Shown here in pieces: positions 18,860 through 25,127 of a DNA stretch of 64,000 nucleotides; position 1 is the stretch's first letter, and every line of letters starts with the position of its first letter. Below the pieces are notes generated by a model. That model was not told the origin of the DNA. It did no database searches and saw only the letters and a program-made list of their open reading frames with translations. Where the stretch lies: assembly GCA_017470605.1 (NCBI GenBank), contig JAFUYH010000031.1, forward strand, positions 36,481 to 100,480. Reading direction: 5' to 3'. A program made the position numbers and the translations under genes. Origin of the DNA: Treponema sp. Lineage in GTDB: Bacteria > Spirochaetota > Spirochaetia > Treponematales > Treponemataceae.

Positions 18860-19066
18860 ATTACTTTATGATTCCTGTAACTTAATTGAGAGATTAGATA
18901 ATGATATGATTTATTATATAATAGAAGAAAGAGTTACAAATAACCCATTTTCAGCGGACACATTCCGTTGGGTACGAAAAGAGAGACATTATAGATGCAA
19001 GTGACGAATACTGCCGGAACAAGTTATAAGCCTCTAAACATCCGCTGTAATCTGCAGGACGCAGTA
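18860..19066 (-). ncRNA. Structured 5' leader of the polysaccharide operon (candidate LoaP target)
   Basis: About 207 nt lie between the inferred transcription start and the dehydratase ATG. In the RNA, CAGCGGA (complement of 19037-19043) can pair over ~85 nt with UCCGCUG (complement of 18953-18959). Alternatively a local hairpin forms from ACCCA-A-CGGA-loop-UCCG-CUGAAAA-UGGGU (18943-18973). Both use the same UCCG, so the structures are mutually exclusive. LoaP proteins are known to recognise a hairpin in the leader of the operon they act on. The remainder down to the start codon is unstructured and AT-rich. Confidence 0.5.
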
Positions 19067-19072
19067 AACAAT

Positions 19073-19101
19073 ATTGTATTTCATTTAATAATAAAAAACA
19101 A
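19073..19101 (-). promoter_or_regulatory. Sigma-70-type promoter of the polysaccharide operon
   Basis: On the minus strand TTGTTT (19101-19096), a 17-bp spacer and TACAAT (19078-19073). Transcription would start near 19066 and read through the dehydratase gene into the whole operon. It is back-to-back with the loaP promoter about 50 bp away. Confidence 0.65.
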
Positions 19102-19146
19102 TACATTTTAGCAAATTCGAACGTGCAAAGTTTCTTCAGTCAATAT

Positions 19147-19160
19147 TTCGCAATTGCGAA
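19147..19160. promoter_or_regulatory. Perfect 14-bp palindrome overlapping the loaP -35 box
   Basis: TTCGCAATTGCGAA is a perfect inverted repeat and covers the -35 hexamer (19154-19159) of the loaP promoter. Position and symmetry suggest an operator for a dimeric repressor. The binding protein is not identified. Confidence 0.5.
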
Positions 19161-19182
19161 CAATTCTTAAATCCGCTATAGT
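19154..19182 (+). promoter_or_regulatory. loaP promoter (leaderless)
   Basis: TTGCGA (19154-19159), 17-bp spacer, TATAGT (19177-19182). The ATG of loaP begins 8 nt after the end of the -10 box, exactly where transcription should start, and no Shine-Dalgarno precedes it. Confidence 0.65.
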
Positions 19183-19189
19183 ATCTGCA

Positions 19190-19714
19190 ATGGACTTTTA
19201 TATCTTGCAGGTTGAAACGGGGCACGAAGCGGGCTTTATCGAAAAAGTCAAAAAACTTTCGCCCGAGCTATCACAAAAACACAATTTAATCTATCTTACC
19301 CGAGAACTGACTATCCGCCGTCAGGGAAAATGGCTTAAAGAACAGCAACCTGTTTTTCCGGGCTATGTGATTATGCAGACAACTTCTTCCATTGATTCAA
19401 AAACTCTTCTTACATTAAAATCAGTTCCAGGTTTCTATCATTTTTTAAAAAGCAATACAGAAATTACTCCGCTTTCGGGGAACGACCTTTTTATTATCCA
19501 GCATTTTCTGGGACTGGGTCCTAAAATCGGAGCTTCTCTTGTAAAATTTGACGAGAACGACCGCATTGTAGTAATTGAAGGACCTCTCAAAGGCATAGAA
19601 GGAAACATCATCAAAGTAGACCGCCGTAAACAGCGTGCAAAAATCCGGGTTGATTTTGGCGGCTCTTCCCACACCATGGATTTAAGTTTTGAAGATATTT
19701 CTAAACAGGGGTAG
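19190..19714 (+). CDS. loaP: LoaP-type NusG paralogue (processive antiterminator)
   Basis: From ATG 19190 the product has 174 residues: an N-terminal NGN domain (MDFYILQVETGHE, then PVFPGYVIMQT, VPGFYHFL) and a C-terminal KOW domain around GPLKGIEGNIIKVDRRKQRAKIRVDF. I prefer this start to the upstream TTG at 19154, because that TTG is part of the -35 box and the family begins M-x-WYILQVxTG. LoaP/UpxY/RfaH-type NusG paralogues travel with RNA polymerase and suppress termination in long polysaccharide or natural-product operons. It is encoded divergently next to a >18-kb polysaccharide operon with a structured leader and an internal terminator, which fits this role. Confidence 0.88.
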   Translation: MDFYILQVETGHEAGFIEKVKKLSPELSQKHNLIYLTRELTIRRQGKWLKEQQPVFPGYVIMQTTSSIDSKTLLTLKSVPGFYHFLKSNTEITPLSGNDLFIIQHFLGLGPKIGASLVKFDENDRIVVIEGPLKGIEGNIIKVDRRKQRAKIRVDFGGSSHTMDLSFEDISKQG

Positions 19715-19799
19715 TATAGTCAAAAATAATTACTCTTGGTTCTGTTTTTCTTAAATAATCAATATATTCATCAGTAATAAGCACAAACTTATAGGACAT
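19701..19799 (-). pseudogene. Truncated type III toxin (ToxN/AbiQ-like), N-terminal fragment
   Basis: A 32-codon reading frame starts at ATG 19799, preceded by AGGAG 6 nt upstream. Its residues 9-23, TDEYIDYLRKTEPRV, resemble the N-terminus of ToxN/AbiQ endoribonucleases (DEYIxYLRxxDxRV). Homology ends after about residue 29; the last codons run antisense into the 3' end of loaP, so the remainder of the toxin (normally ~150-180 aa) has been lost. Upstream lie a promoter, a pseudoknot RNA unit and a terminator in the order known for type III toxin-antitoxin loci. Probably a non-functional relic. Confidence 0.6.
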
Positions 19800-19814
19800 T
19801 CTTGTCTCCTAAAC

Positions 19815-19841
19815 AAAAAAAGGCGACCTGTTACAGCCGCC
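19815..19841 (-). terminator. Terminator between antitoxin RNA and toxin fragment
   Basis: In transcription order, GGCG-G-CUG-UAA-CAG-GU-CGCC (complement of 19841-19822) is followed by seven U. In type III toxin-antitoxin loci a leaky terminator in this position sets the antitoxin:toxin RNA ratio. Confidence 0.7.
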
Positions 19842-19878
19842 ATTTACATTCTCCAGTTAAGGGACGGAGCTTTCCCAC
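19842..19878 (-). ncRNA. ToxI-like antitoxin RNA unit with H-type pseudoknot
   Basis: The short RNA starting near 19878 contains GGGA-aag-CUCC-g-UCCC-uuaacu-GGAG (complement of 19876-19851). GGGA pairs with UCCC and CUCC with GGAG; because the stems interleave, this is an H-type pseudoknot, the fold of type III antitoxin RNAs. Only one unit is present, whereas functional loci usually have two or more tandem repeats. Confidence 0.55.
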
Positions 19879-19884
19879 ACCTCG

Positions 19885-19913
19885 AATATAATAGAATTTA
19901 CACTTGGCGTCAA
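19885..19913 (-). promoter_or_regulatory. Promoter of the type III toxin-antitoxin relic
   Basis: TTGACG (19913-19908), 17-bp spacer, TATATT (19890-19885); both boxes are 5/6 matches to consensus. The start would be near 19878, immediately before the pseudoknot sequence. Confidence 0.7.
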
Positions 19914-20028
19914 GAAAAAAAGGTCTTTATATTCGTACAGGCAAATAATAAAACAGTCGTTCAGTAATTTGAGCTTTTATAATAGCCACCAAAATTATTA
20001 TTTATTATATTATAAATTGGAGTTATAA

Positions 20029-20730
20029 ATGGCATCTATCCGTATTGTTGGAAATCAACTAGCTTTAATTTATGCAGAAAGACTTTTTCAAGATTCATAT
20101 TGTAGAATTATCAAAGAGATTCATGGAGATCTTATTGAATATTGGATTCATTCCCAAAAACTTGAAAGTCTTACATCAAAAGATGACGTCAAGGTAATTG
20201 CGGAAGAGCTTATTGAATATTTAAACTCAATTCTTTTTTATGGAAAAGACTCTGATTCTTATCTTGAATATGATAGCATTAAAATCGGTAATACCGTATA
20301 TATGGACTTTGTTGATTACATATCCTTACAAGATGACTGTACTTTTATTGAGAATAATAAAGAAATAGATTTGGATGCACAAAGAATAAATAAGATTCAG
20401 GTTTGTTATCAAAAAAATGAGAATCTACAAGAATTGCTTGGTTTATATTATCGAAAAGGTGTAGATTTTGTAAACTTGTTCCGTATTTATGAAAAACTAA
20501 AATCCTTTGGAATAAAACCGGTTGCTAAAGGCTGGTTAACCAGGGAGCAGGAAAGTAACTTTACAAACACCGCAAATAATCCGGCTGCATCTGGCGACGA
20601 GGCACGGCACGGTAAATCAACTTGTGAACCTCCAAAAAATCCTATGAGTCTACAACAGGCAAAGCAAATGATTGATGGTATCATTGATAAATATATAGAC
20701 GAAATTTATAATTCATTATCTAATGAATAA
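20029..20730 (+). CDS. Hypothetical protein in defence island
   Basis: A 233-residue, soluble, mostly helical-looking protein; I do not recognise the family. It has no signal peptide or membrane span. The first 160 residues are hydrophilic helices with repeated IEY/LEY segments, residues 180-215 look like a disordered linker (NNPAASGDEARHGKSTCEPPKNP), and a final helix follows (SLQQAKQMIDGIIDKYIDEI). A GGAG lies 7 nt before the ATG. It converges on the ATPase/TOPRIM pair and is flanked on the other side by the type III TA relic, so a defence or mobile-element origin is possible but unproven. The following 86 bp (20731-20816) hold a short open frame antisense to nothing recognisable. Confidence 0.6.
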   Translation: MASIRIVGNQLALIYAERLFQDSYCRIIKEIHGDLIEYWIHSQKLESLTSKDDVKVIAEELIEYLNSILFYGKDSDSYLEYDSIKIGNTVYMDFVDYISLQDDCTFIENNKEIDLDAQRINKIQVCYQKNENLQELLGLYYRKGVDFVNLFRIYEKLKSFGIKPVAKGWLTREQESNFTNTANNPAASGDEARHGKSTCEPPKNPMSLQQAKQMIDGIIDKYIDEIYNSLSNE

Positions 20731-20816
20731 TTACTGAATAGCAAATTGTTTTAATTCAGAATCAGTCATGAGTGTAATTTTTTTGTTATTTGCTTTAGTC
20801 ACACTTATGACACCTA

Positions 20817-21614
20817 CTAAAGTTTTTGCAGTTCTAAAGCAGACATTTTAAAATACTTTGTACAGCATTTTGAAACTTCACTTGGAAGTATATTTCTAAG
20901 CATTTCTTTTCCGTCTTCTTTTTTACTATAAGAAATGCAAATATCTTGTCCAGTTTTTGAAGTAAACTGAATTGAAAGATTATTTATTAAATTTTGTAGG
21001 TCTGAGCTTAATTTTTTATATGCCCCAGTTGCAAAAGCATAATCTTCAATATCTATTGCATTATTGTTCAGAAGATTTTTATTTACAGTCTTTCTAAAAT
21101 CGTGATTAAATTTTCCACGAATAGAGCTATCTATATCTTGAAACCGCCTAGAGTTATTCACAAAAAATTCAAAACCATTATTCCAATCGGCAATAAACCA
21201 GCTTTCAATTTCAGGAGATGCGTATAAAATCACAACAGGAATATCAGGCAACCCCACACATGTGCGCAAATCATCTTTCAATGTCTGTATATCAGCTTGA
21301 ACCTGGGAAAGACTTACTTTATCAAATCTACCATCAAGATCATCTTCTATGAGTATTGCTTTATAATTTTTAAACAGTTCTTTATTTTTAATAAGATAAT
21401 CTTTTACTTTAGTTATAAGCGCATCACCTGTTATTCCATTAGAAGACGGATTTAAGACTATATTACCATTACGCGTTTTTATCGTTTTGGGAAAGCATTT
21501 TACATATTTATAATCAGCATTAATTTTTTCAAGAAATCGTTCCATCGCTCCATTTCCGACTTCAGTCCAGCCGCCTGAAAAAAAACATGCAATTTGTCCT
21601 TTTAACATTCCCAA
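20817..21614 (-). CDS. TOPRIM-like DUF4276-type protein, partner of ATPase
   Basis: A 265-residue protein with the TOPRIM-like pattern of DUF4276: a first acidic residue E18 in SGGWTEVG, ILIEDDLDGR (88-96) with D91/D92/D94, and ASPEIESWFIADW (132-144). These would coordinate metal for nuclease activity. Its ATG lies inside the 3' end of the ATPase gene (13-bp overlap), so they are co-translated. ATPase plus TOPRIM pairs occur in OLD-family and PARIS-like anti-phage systems; the exact system name cannot be fixed from sequence alone. The E18 motif (WTE rather than EGxTE) is slightly divergent. Confidence 0.7.
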   Translation of the reverse strand: MGMLKGQIACFFSGGWTEVGNGAMERFLEKINADYKYVKCFPKTIKTRNGNIVLNPSSNGITGDALITKVKDYLIKNKELFKNYKAILIEDDLDGRFDKVSLSQVQADIQTLKDDLRTCVGLPDIPVVILYASPEIESWFIADWNNGFEFFVNNSRRFQDIDSSIRGKFNHDFRKTVNKNLLNNNAIDIEDYAFATGAYKKLSSDLQNLINNLSIQFTSKTGQDICISYSKKEDGKEMLRNILPSEVSKCCTKYFKMSALELQKL

Positions 21615-22864
21615 CCGCCTAATGCTATATCTGCAGAACGATATAAATCCCCAAGTTCAAATTCTCCAAGCTGATCCTTTATATCCTGATACTTCACCTC
21701 TCGAATGCCATCCCCAAGACTGAATATAAAAATTGAACAATTACCAGATTTAAATTCTTCCGTAAATCCATCCAGCATATCAGGAGAATGAGTACTAATA
21801 AAACATTGTTCAAAAGCATTTGAATGTATTATCCATTCAGTAATTATATGCTGCCATGCCGGATGTAAATTTACCTCTGGTTCATCAAGAGCAAGAACCT
21901 TATTTGCACCATGTTTCATGTTAATCAACATATTAAGCATCAATGCCTTTCTTGTTCCTTCTGAAATATCAGTCAAATCATACTGTTTCTGATCTTTTAG
22001 ACCGATACGAAATTTTATACCATCAGTCTGCATAAAAGCATCACACTCATATAAAGAAGGAATTATTTCTTGCATACGGGTATTAAATTCTTTTTTCCAC
22101 ATCATGTTTTCAGAATTATAATAGTTAAATACTCCTGCAAAATTTGAGCCATCCATCATCAGCCTTGTATTTTCATCATTTACAGAGCCCATTTTTTCCA
22201 TTTTTTCATTAGAAAATTTGGCACTCGAATAAACATCAAACGCTGAAAAGTAATTTTCAATATCCTGAAGATAATTCTTTATATCTTTTGTCCGCTCCCC
22301 ATTATAAAGCTTATCAGACTCCAACAACAAATCCTTAAACTGTCGCATTATTGTTTCATTGGAATCTACATCAACTCGAACCCTTGTGTTAACTTTCCCT
22401 TTTGAAACGACCGTAGAAAAAGAACCAATACCAGGATTTTTACCATGACACGAAAAATAATTATAAGGTCTGCCAAATCCATTATCCCTCGTAGAATCAA
22501 GGCTTTCTTGTAGAATGGTACAATCTTCAGGCTTGTTTCCAACAGAAAAACTCAGATAATATTTAAGTGGTTCCTTGTCGTCTGTTATGTTCTCAAATTT
22601 CCATGAAAAGTCAATTGGCGAACCAGCGGCAACTTGATTATTCAGACAATGACTCCAACCGTTACGAGCTATTTCACGTAAAAAAGCTGTAGGCATACTA
22701 CCCGACAAACGGTCATTCAGCATATCGCCTATAAACGATAATGCTCGTATAAAATTAGTCTTACCAGTATTATTGCCGCCAATTAAAATATTAAGTCTTT
22801 TGAAATTCAATTCACCATTTGTATGTATATTTCTAAAATTACTGCAAGAAAATGATTTAATCAT
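21602..22864 (-). CDS. AAA family ATPase (AAA15/OLD-like), defence-associated
   Basis: A 420-residue SMC/ABC-like ATPase. MIKSFSCSNFRNI is the usual N-terminus of AAA15/21 proteins, Walker A GGNNTGKTN is at 29-37, a signature-like DISEGTRKALMLN at 299-311, Walker B VLALDEPEVNLHP at 323-335, and the H-loop FISTHSPDML at 355-364. It has no fused TOPRIM; that function is supplied by the overlapping downstream gene. In OLD and PARIS-type systems the ATPase senses an invader and activates the TOPRIM nuclease. A GAGG Shine-Dalgarno precedes the ATG and a strong promoter lies 30 bp further up. Intact and full length by appearance. Confidence 0.85.
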   Translation of the reverse strand: MIKSFSCSNFRNIHTNGELNFKRLNILIGGNNTGKTNFIRALSFIGDMLNDRLSGSMPTAFLREIARNGWSHCLNNQVAAGSPIDFSWKFENITDDKEPLKYYLSFSVGNKPEDCTILQESLDSTRDNGFGRPYNYFSCHGKNPGIGSFSTVVSKGKVNTRVRVDVDSNETIMRQFKDLLLESDKLYNGERTKDIKNYLQDIENYFSAFDVYSSAKFSNEKMEKMGSVNDENTRLMMDGSNFAGVFNYYNSENMMWKKEFNTRMQEIIPSLYECDAFMQTDGIKFRIGLKDQKQYDLTDISEGTRKALMLNMLINMKHGANKVLALDEPEVNLHPAWQHIITEWIIHSNAFEQCFISTHSPDMLDGFTEEFKSGNCSIFIFSLGDGIREVKYQDIKDQLGEFELGDLYRSADIALGGWEC

Positions 22865-22893
22865 TTATAACCTCAACAAAATGTACTATATAA

Positions 22894-22922
22894 TTTATAT
22901 AATACTTATTAATTGTTTTCAA
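22894..22922 (-). promoter_or_regulatory. Promoter of the ATPase/TOPRIM operon
   Basis: TTGAAA (22922-22917), 17-bp spacer, TATAAA (22899-22894), followed by a ~22-nt leader containing GAGG before the ATG at 22864. Confidence 0.6.
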
Positions 22923-22986
22923 CATACAAAATCTTTTCAACTTATTCATATCACTTGAATCATGTGACCATTTGGCACTTTTTACA

Positions 22987-23259
22987 TCAGAGGGCAAACA
23001 GGCCTGCGATAATGCTAACGCGGAGGAAGAGGTTTTTGCGCTTTAAGGAAGGATTCAGGGGAGCCGGGGTTTTGTTTTGGCTCATGTGGCGGAGGTCGCG
23101 CTTAAAATGAAAGATGGTGAACAGAACCATTATGGAAAAGAAGATGGCAAAAATGACTTCGATATGAAGGTTCAGTTTTGCAAGAAAAGACAGGATGGAA
23201 ACAAGAAGGCTGAATGAAAAAACTGCCGCAAGGGCACAGATAATACTTTTGTGGTTCAT
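22987..23259 (-). CDS. Small membrane protein, unknown function
   Basis: A 90-residue protein with two clear transmembrane helices (about residues 5-27 and 33-52), a basic cytoplasmic segment (HFKRDLRHMSQNK...LKRK) and a third hydrophobic stretch at the C-terminus. AGGAGAG 8 nt upstream of the ATG supports the start. A promoter-like TTGAAA-N16-TATAAT (23329-23302) with an embedded AAACGTTT site lies ahead of it. No family is recognised. Confidence 0.6.
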   Translation of the reverse strand: MNHKSIICALAAVFSFSLLVSILSFLAKLNLHIEVIFAIFFSIMVLFTIFHFKRDLRHMSQNKTPAPLNPSLKRKNLFLRVSIIAGLFAL

Positions 23260-23316
23260 TTTTATACTCTCCTACTTTCTTTATTCCCCAACCACAATTC
23301 ATATTATAAACGTATT

Positions 23317-23324
23317 AAACGTTT
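23317..23324. promoter_or_regulatory. AAACGTTT motif within a promoter spacer
   Basis: The octamer AAACGTTT, set in TTAAACGTTTTTTC, falls between the -35 and -10 boxes of the small membrane protein gene. The same core recurs at 50617-50630 and 54134-54147 in front of sugar-utilisation genes. As a single site here it may be coincidental. Confidence 0.3.
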
Positions 23325-23346
23325 TTTCAATACTTTTTTCTGAATT

Positions 23347-24177
23347 TTATGTATTTTTAAGCACAAATTTCTGTAAAAATTTGCCAACACCGTCATGGTT
23401 ATTATCGTAATCTGTAACATAGCGGGCAATATTTTTGATGGCATCAAGTCCGTTGCACATGGCAACTCCGTGGCCTGCCATGCGGATTAGCGATTCATCG
23501 TTCATGCTGTCGCCAAAGCCCATTACATTTTCCGGGCCAAAGCCAAGTTCCTTTGCAAGCCAGGTTACGGCTTCGCCTTTGCCGCAGTTTGGAGGAAGGA
23601 TTTCCAGAAAGTAAGGTTTGCTGGTAAAAATTACGGCACGCTCGCCAAATTCGGCACGGAGTTCATCCTGTAAAGCCAGAAGTTCTTCAGGCTCGCCGGG
23701 AACAAGCATTTTTGTAAAGCCCTGTTTTAAAAACTCGTCGTAATCTGCAACTACGGCGCCTTTTAAGCCGCAGAGTTCCACATCCATCTTGGTCCACTTG
23801 GTTTCTTCACGGTAATAAATCGTATCAGGAGTGTAAACTTCGCTGCGTAAGCCCCGCTCTTCTGCAATCTGATTTGTGCGCAAAAGCACGTCTGCGTCTA
23901 CCTTGCGGCAGAAAATCTGCTGACGTTTGTGAAGGTCAAAAATGGAACAGCCGTTTATGGCGATTAAGAAGCGGCCGGCTTCAAGGCCTGCAATTTCCAG
24001 ACGGCGGACAAAAGGCAGAATGGCATCTTCTGCACGGCCGGAACAAAGCACAACATATATTCCCTGGCGGGCACACTGGCGCAAGGCTTCTACTGTTAAA
24101 TCTGTGATTTCGCGGTTATCGTTTAAAAGGGTGTCATCAAGATCCAGGGCTATAAGTTTTACATCGAGTTTTGGCAT
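23347..24177 (-). CDS. HAD-superfamily Cof-type sugar-phosphate phosphatase
   Basis: A 276-residue Cof-like hydrolase. Motif I is LDLDDTLLND with nucleophile D12 and acid D14, motif II is VLCSGR, the C2 cap domain spans about residues 85-190, the lysine region is NCGKGEAVTWLAKELG and motif IV is GFGDSMNDESLI. It dephosphorylates phosphorylated sugars or cofactors such as FMN or PLP; the precise substrate is unknown. The promoter ends only 6 nt before the ATG (TATACT then CACCTT), so its mRNA is probably leaderless. A palindromic repeat provides the -35 box. Confidence 0.88.
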   Translation of the reverse strand: MPKLDVKLIALDLDDTLLNDNREITDLTVEALRQCARQGIYVVLCSGRAEDAILPFVRRLEIAGLEAGRFLIAINGCSIFDLHKRQQIFCRKVDADVLLRTNQIAEERGLRSEVYTPDTIYYREETKWTKMDVELCGLKGAVVADYDEFLKQGFTKMLVPGEPEELLALQDELRAEFGERAVIFTSKPYFLEILPPNCGKGEAVTWLAKELGFGPENVMGFGDSMNDESLIRMAGHGVAMCNGLDAIKNIARYVTDYDNNHDGVGKFLQKFVLKNT

Positions 24178-24183
24178 AAGGTG

Positions 24184-24211
24184 AGTATATCAGAATAGAT
24201 TGTCGTGTCAA
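24184..24211 (-). promoter_or_regulatory. HAD gene promoter (leaderless)
   Basis: TTGACA (24211-24206, perfect), 16-bp spacer ending TGA (extended -10), TATACT (24189-24184), then CACCTT and the ATG. No Shine-Dalgarno is present. Confidence 0.7.
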
Positions 24212-24221
24212 GCACGACAAT
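24199..24221. repeat. CTTGA-loop palindromic repeat, copy 1
   Basis: On the minus strand ATTGTCGTG-CTTGA-CACGACAAT, a 9-bp perfect stem with a 5-nt loop. A second copy at 38114-38136 has the same loop and frame but different, still complementary, stem bases. It overlaps the -35 region of the HAD gene and lies downstream of the carboxypeptidase gene. Confidence 0.7.
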
Positions 24222-24242
24222 GACATAGGGCTGTTTATGCGC

Positions 24243-25040
24243 TTATTCCGCCTTTTTCCAGGCGTCAATAAATTCAATCATAAACTGCTGAACATCGCCG
24301 AACCACTTTTTCTGGAACTTACAGGCTTCTACACCGATGTAGCGGAAGTGCCAGCATTCCCAGCGGTAGCCGGTTACGTCTTCATAATTTTTTGGAAAGC
24401 TGAGTGACCAGCCGTAGTCTGCGGCGTGTTCATAAACCCACTTTCCACCGGGAGTCTTATCAAAAGCGTCATCTACAGGGGCAAAATCCAGAGCCATTCC
24501 AAGCTGATGCTGGCTGGTTCCTGCCCGGGCACTTTCGCGCTCGGCTTCTTCAAGACCGTCCACGCTGACCCAGTAATTAAAAAGGTTTTTCTGGTATTCA
24601 TAAGAGCGGTAGGTGGAACTTACGGTAAGCACAACCCCATCTTTGCGGGCGGCGGCAGCCAGTTCCCCCAGAGCCTTGTAGGCTTCCGGCCTCAGACTCA
24701 GATTGTTTTTATTAATTTCATAAAGGCTGTTTTTTTCAAGATGAACAAGGCCTTTAGGCTCGTAATCAGCTCCAACTTTGTGAGTTTTATCAATCAGATA
24801 AAATGGTGACAAATCCTCGCTGGAAAAATCTGCCTCGGTAGCCAAAACGGCTTTTAAATCGGCAAGAAATTCCTGAGGGTCGCCGTTTGGAATTGCAGCC
24901 TTACAACGTTCGCTCATGCTGGAAAGTACCCGTCCAAGTTTTTCAATTTCGGGCTCAACTGGAGCGGCAGAAAGTGCTGAAGTCATAAAAAATACAAATG
25001 AAAAAGAAAGAAGTTTTGTGATTTTATTAAAAGCGCGCAT
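24243..25040 (-). CDS. D-alanyl-D-alanine carboxypeptidase, VanY/M15B family
   Basis: A 265-residue exported protein: signal peptide at residues 1-25 (LLSFSFVFFMTSALSAAP), then the M15B zinc peptidase core with SSTYRSYEYQKNLFNYW, the zinc-binding SQHQLGMALDF (His and Asp ligands) and the C-terminal WECWHFRYIG with the third zinc His. It trims the terminal D-Ala from peptidoglycan stem peptides in the periplasm. A GAGGGG Shine-Dalgarno precedes the ATG. Length and motif order are normal for the family. Confidence 0.9.
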   Translation of the reverse strand: MRAFNKITKLLSFSFVFFMTSALSAAPVEPEIEKLGRVLSSMSERCKAAIPNGDPQEFLADLKAVLATEADFSSEDLSPFYLIDKTHKVGADYEPKGLVHLEKNSLYEINKNNLSLRPEAYKALGELAAAARKDGVVLTVSSTYRSYEYQKNLFNYWVSVDGLEEAERESARAGTSQHQLGMALDFAPVDDAFDKTPGGKWVYEHAADYGWSLSFPKNYEDVTGYRWECWHFRYIGVEACKFQKKWFGDVQQFMIEFIDAWKKAE

Positions 25041-25091
25041 ATATCCCCTCGCCTTATATTATCACAAATCCCCAAAGCTCTTCAATAAAAA

Positions 25092-25121
25092 TTGGAAAAT
25101 CTGCATAATCTGTTTTATAAT
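25092..25121 (+). promoter_or_regulatory. Promoter of the GGDEF-EAL gene (leaderless)
   Basis: TTGGAA (25092-25097), 18-bp spacer, TATAAT (25116-25121); the ATG follows after 6 nt (AAAAGC) without a Shine-Dalgarno. Confidence 0.6.
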
Positions 25122-25127
25122 AAAAGC

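Noticed and set aside
20731..20823. Minus-strand peptide ending ITLMTDSELKQFAIQ after the TOPRIM-like gene
   Set aside because: Only an internal ATG giving 12 residues is available, and an in-frame stop lies just upstream; could be a gene relic but not supportable.
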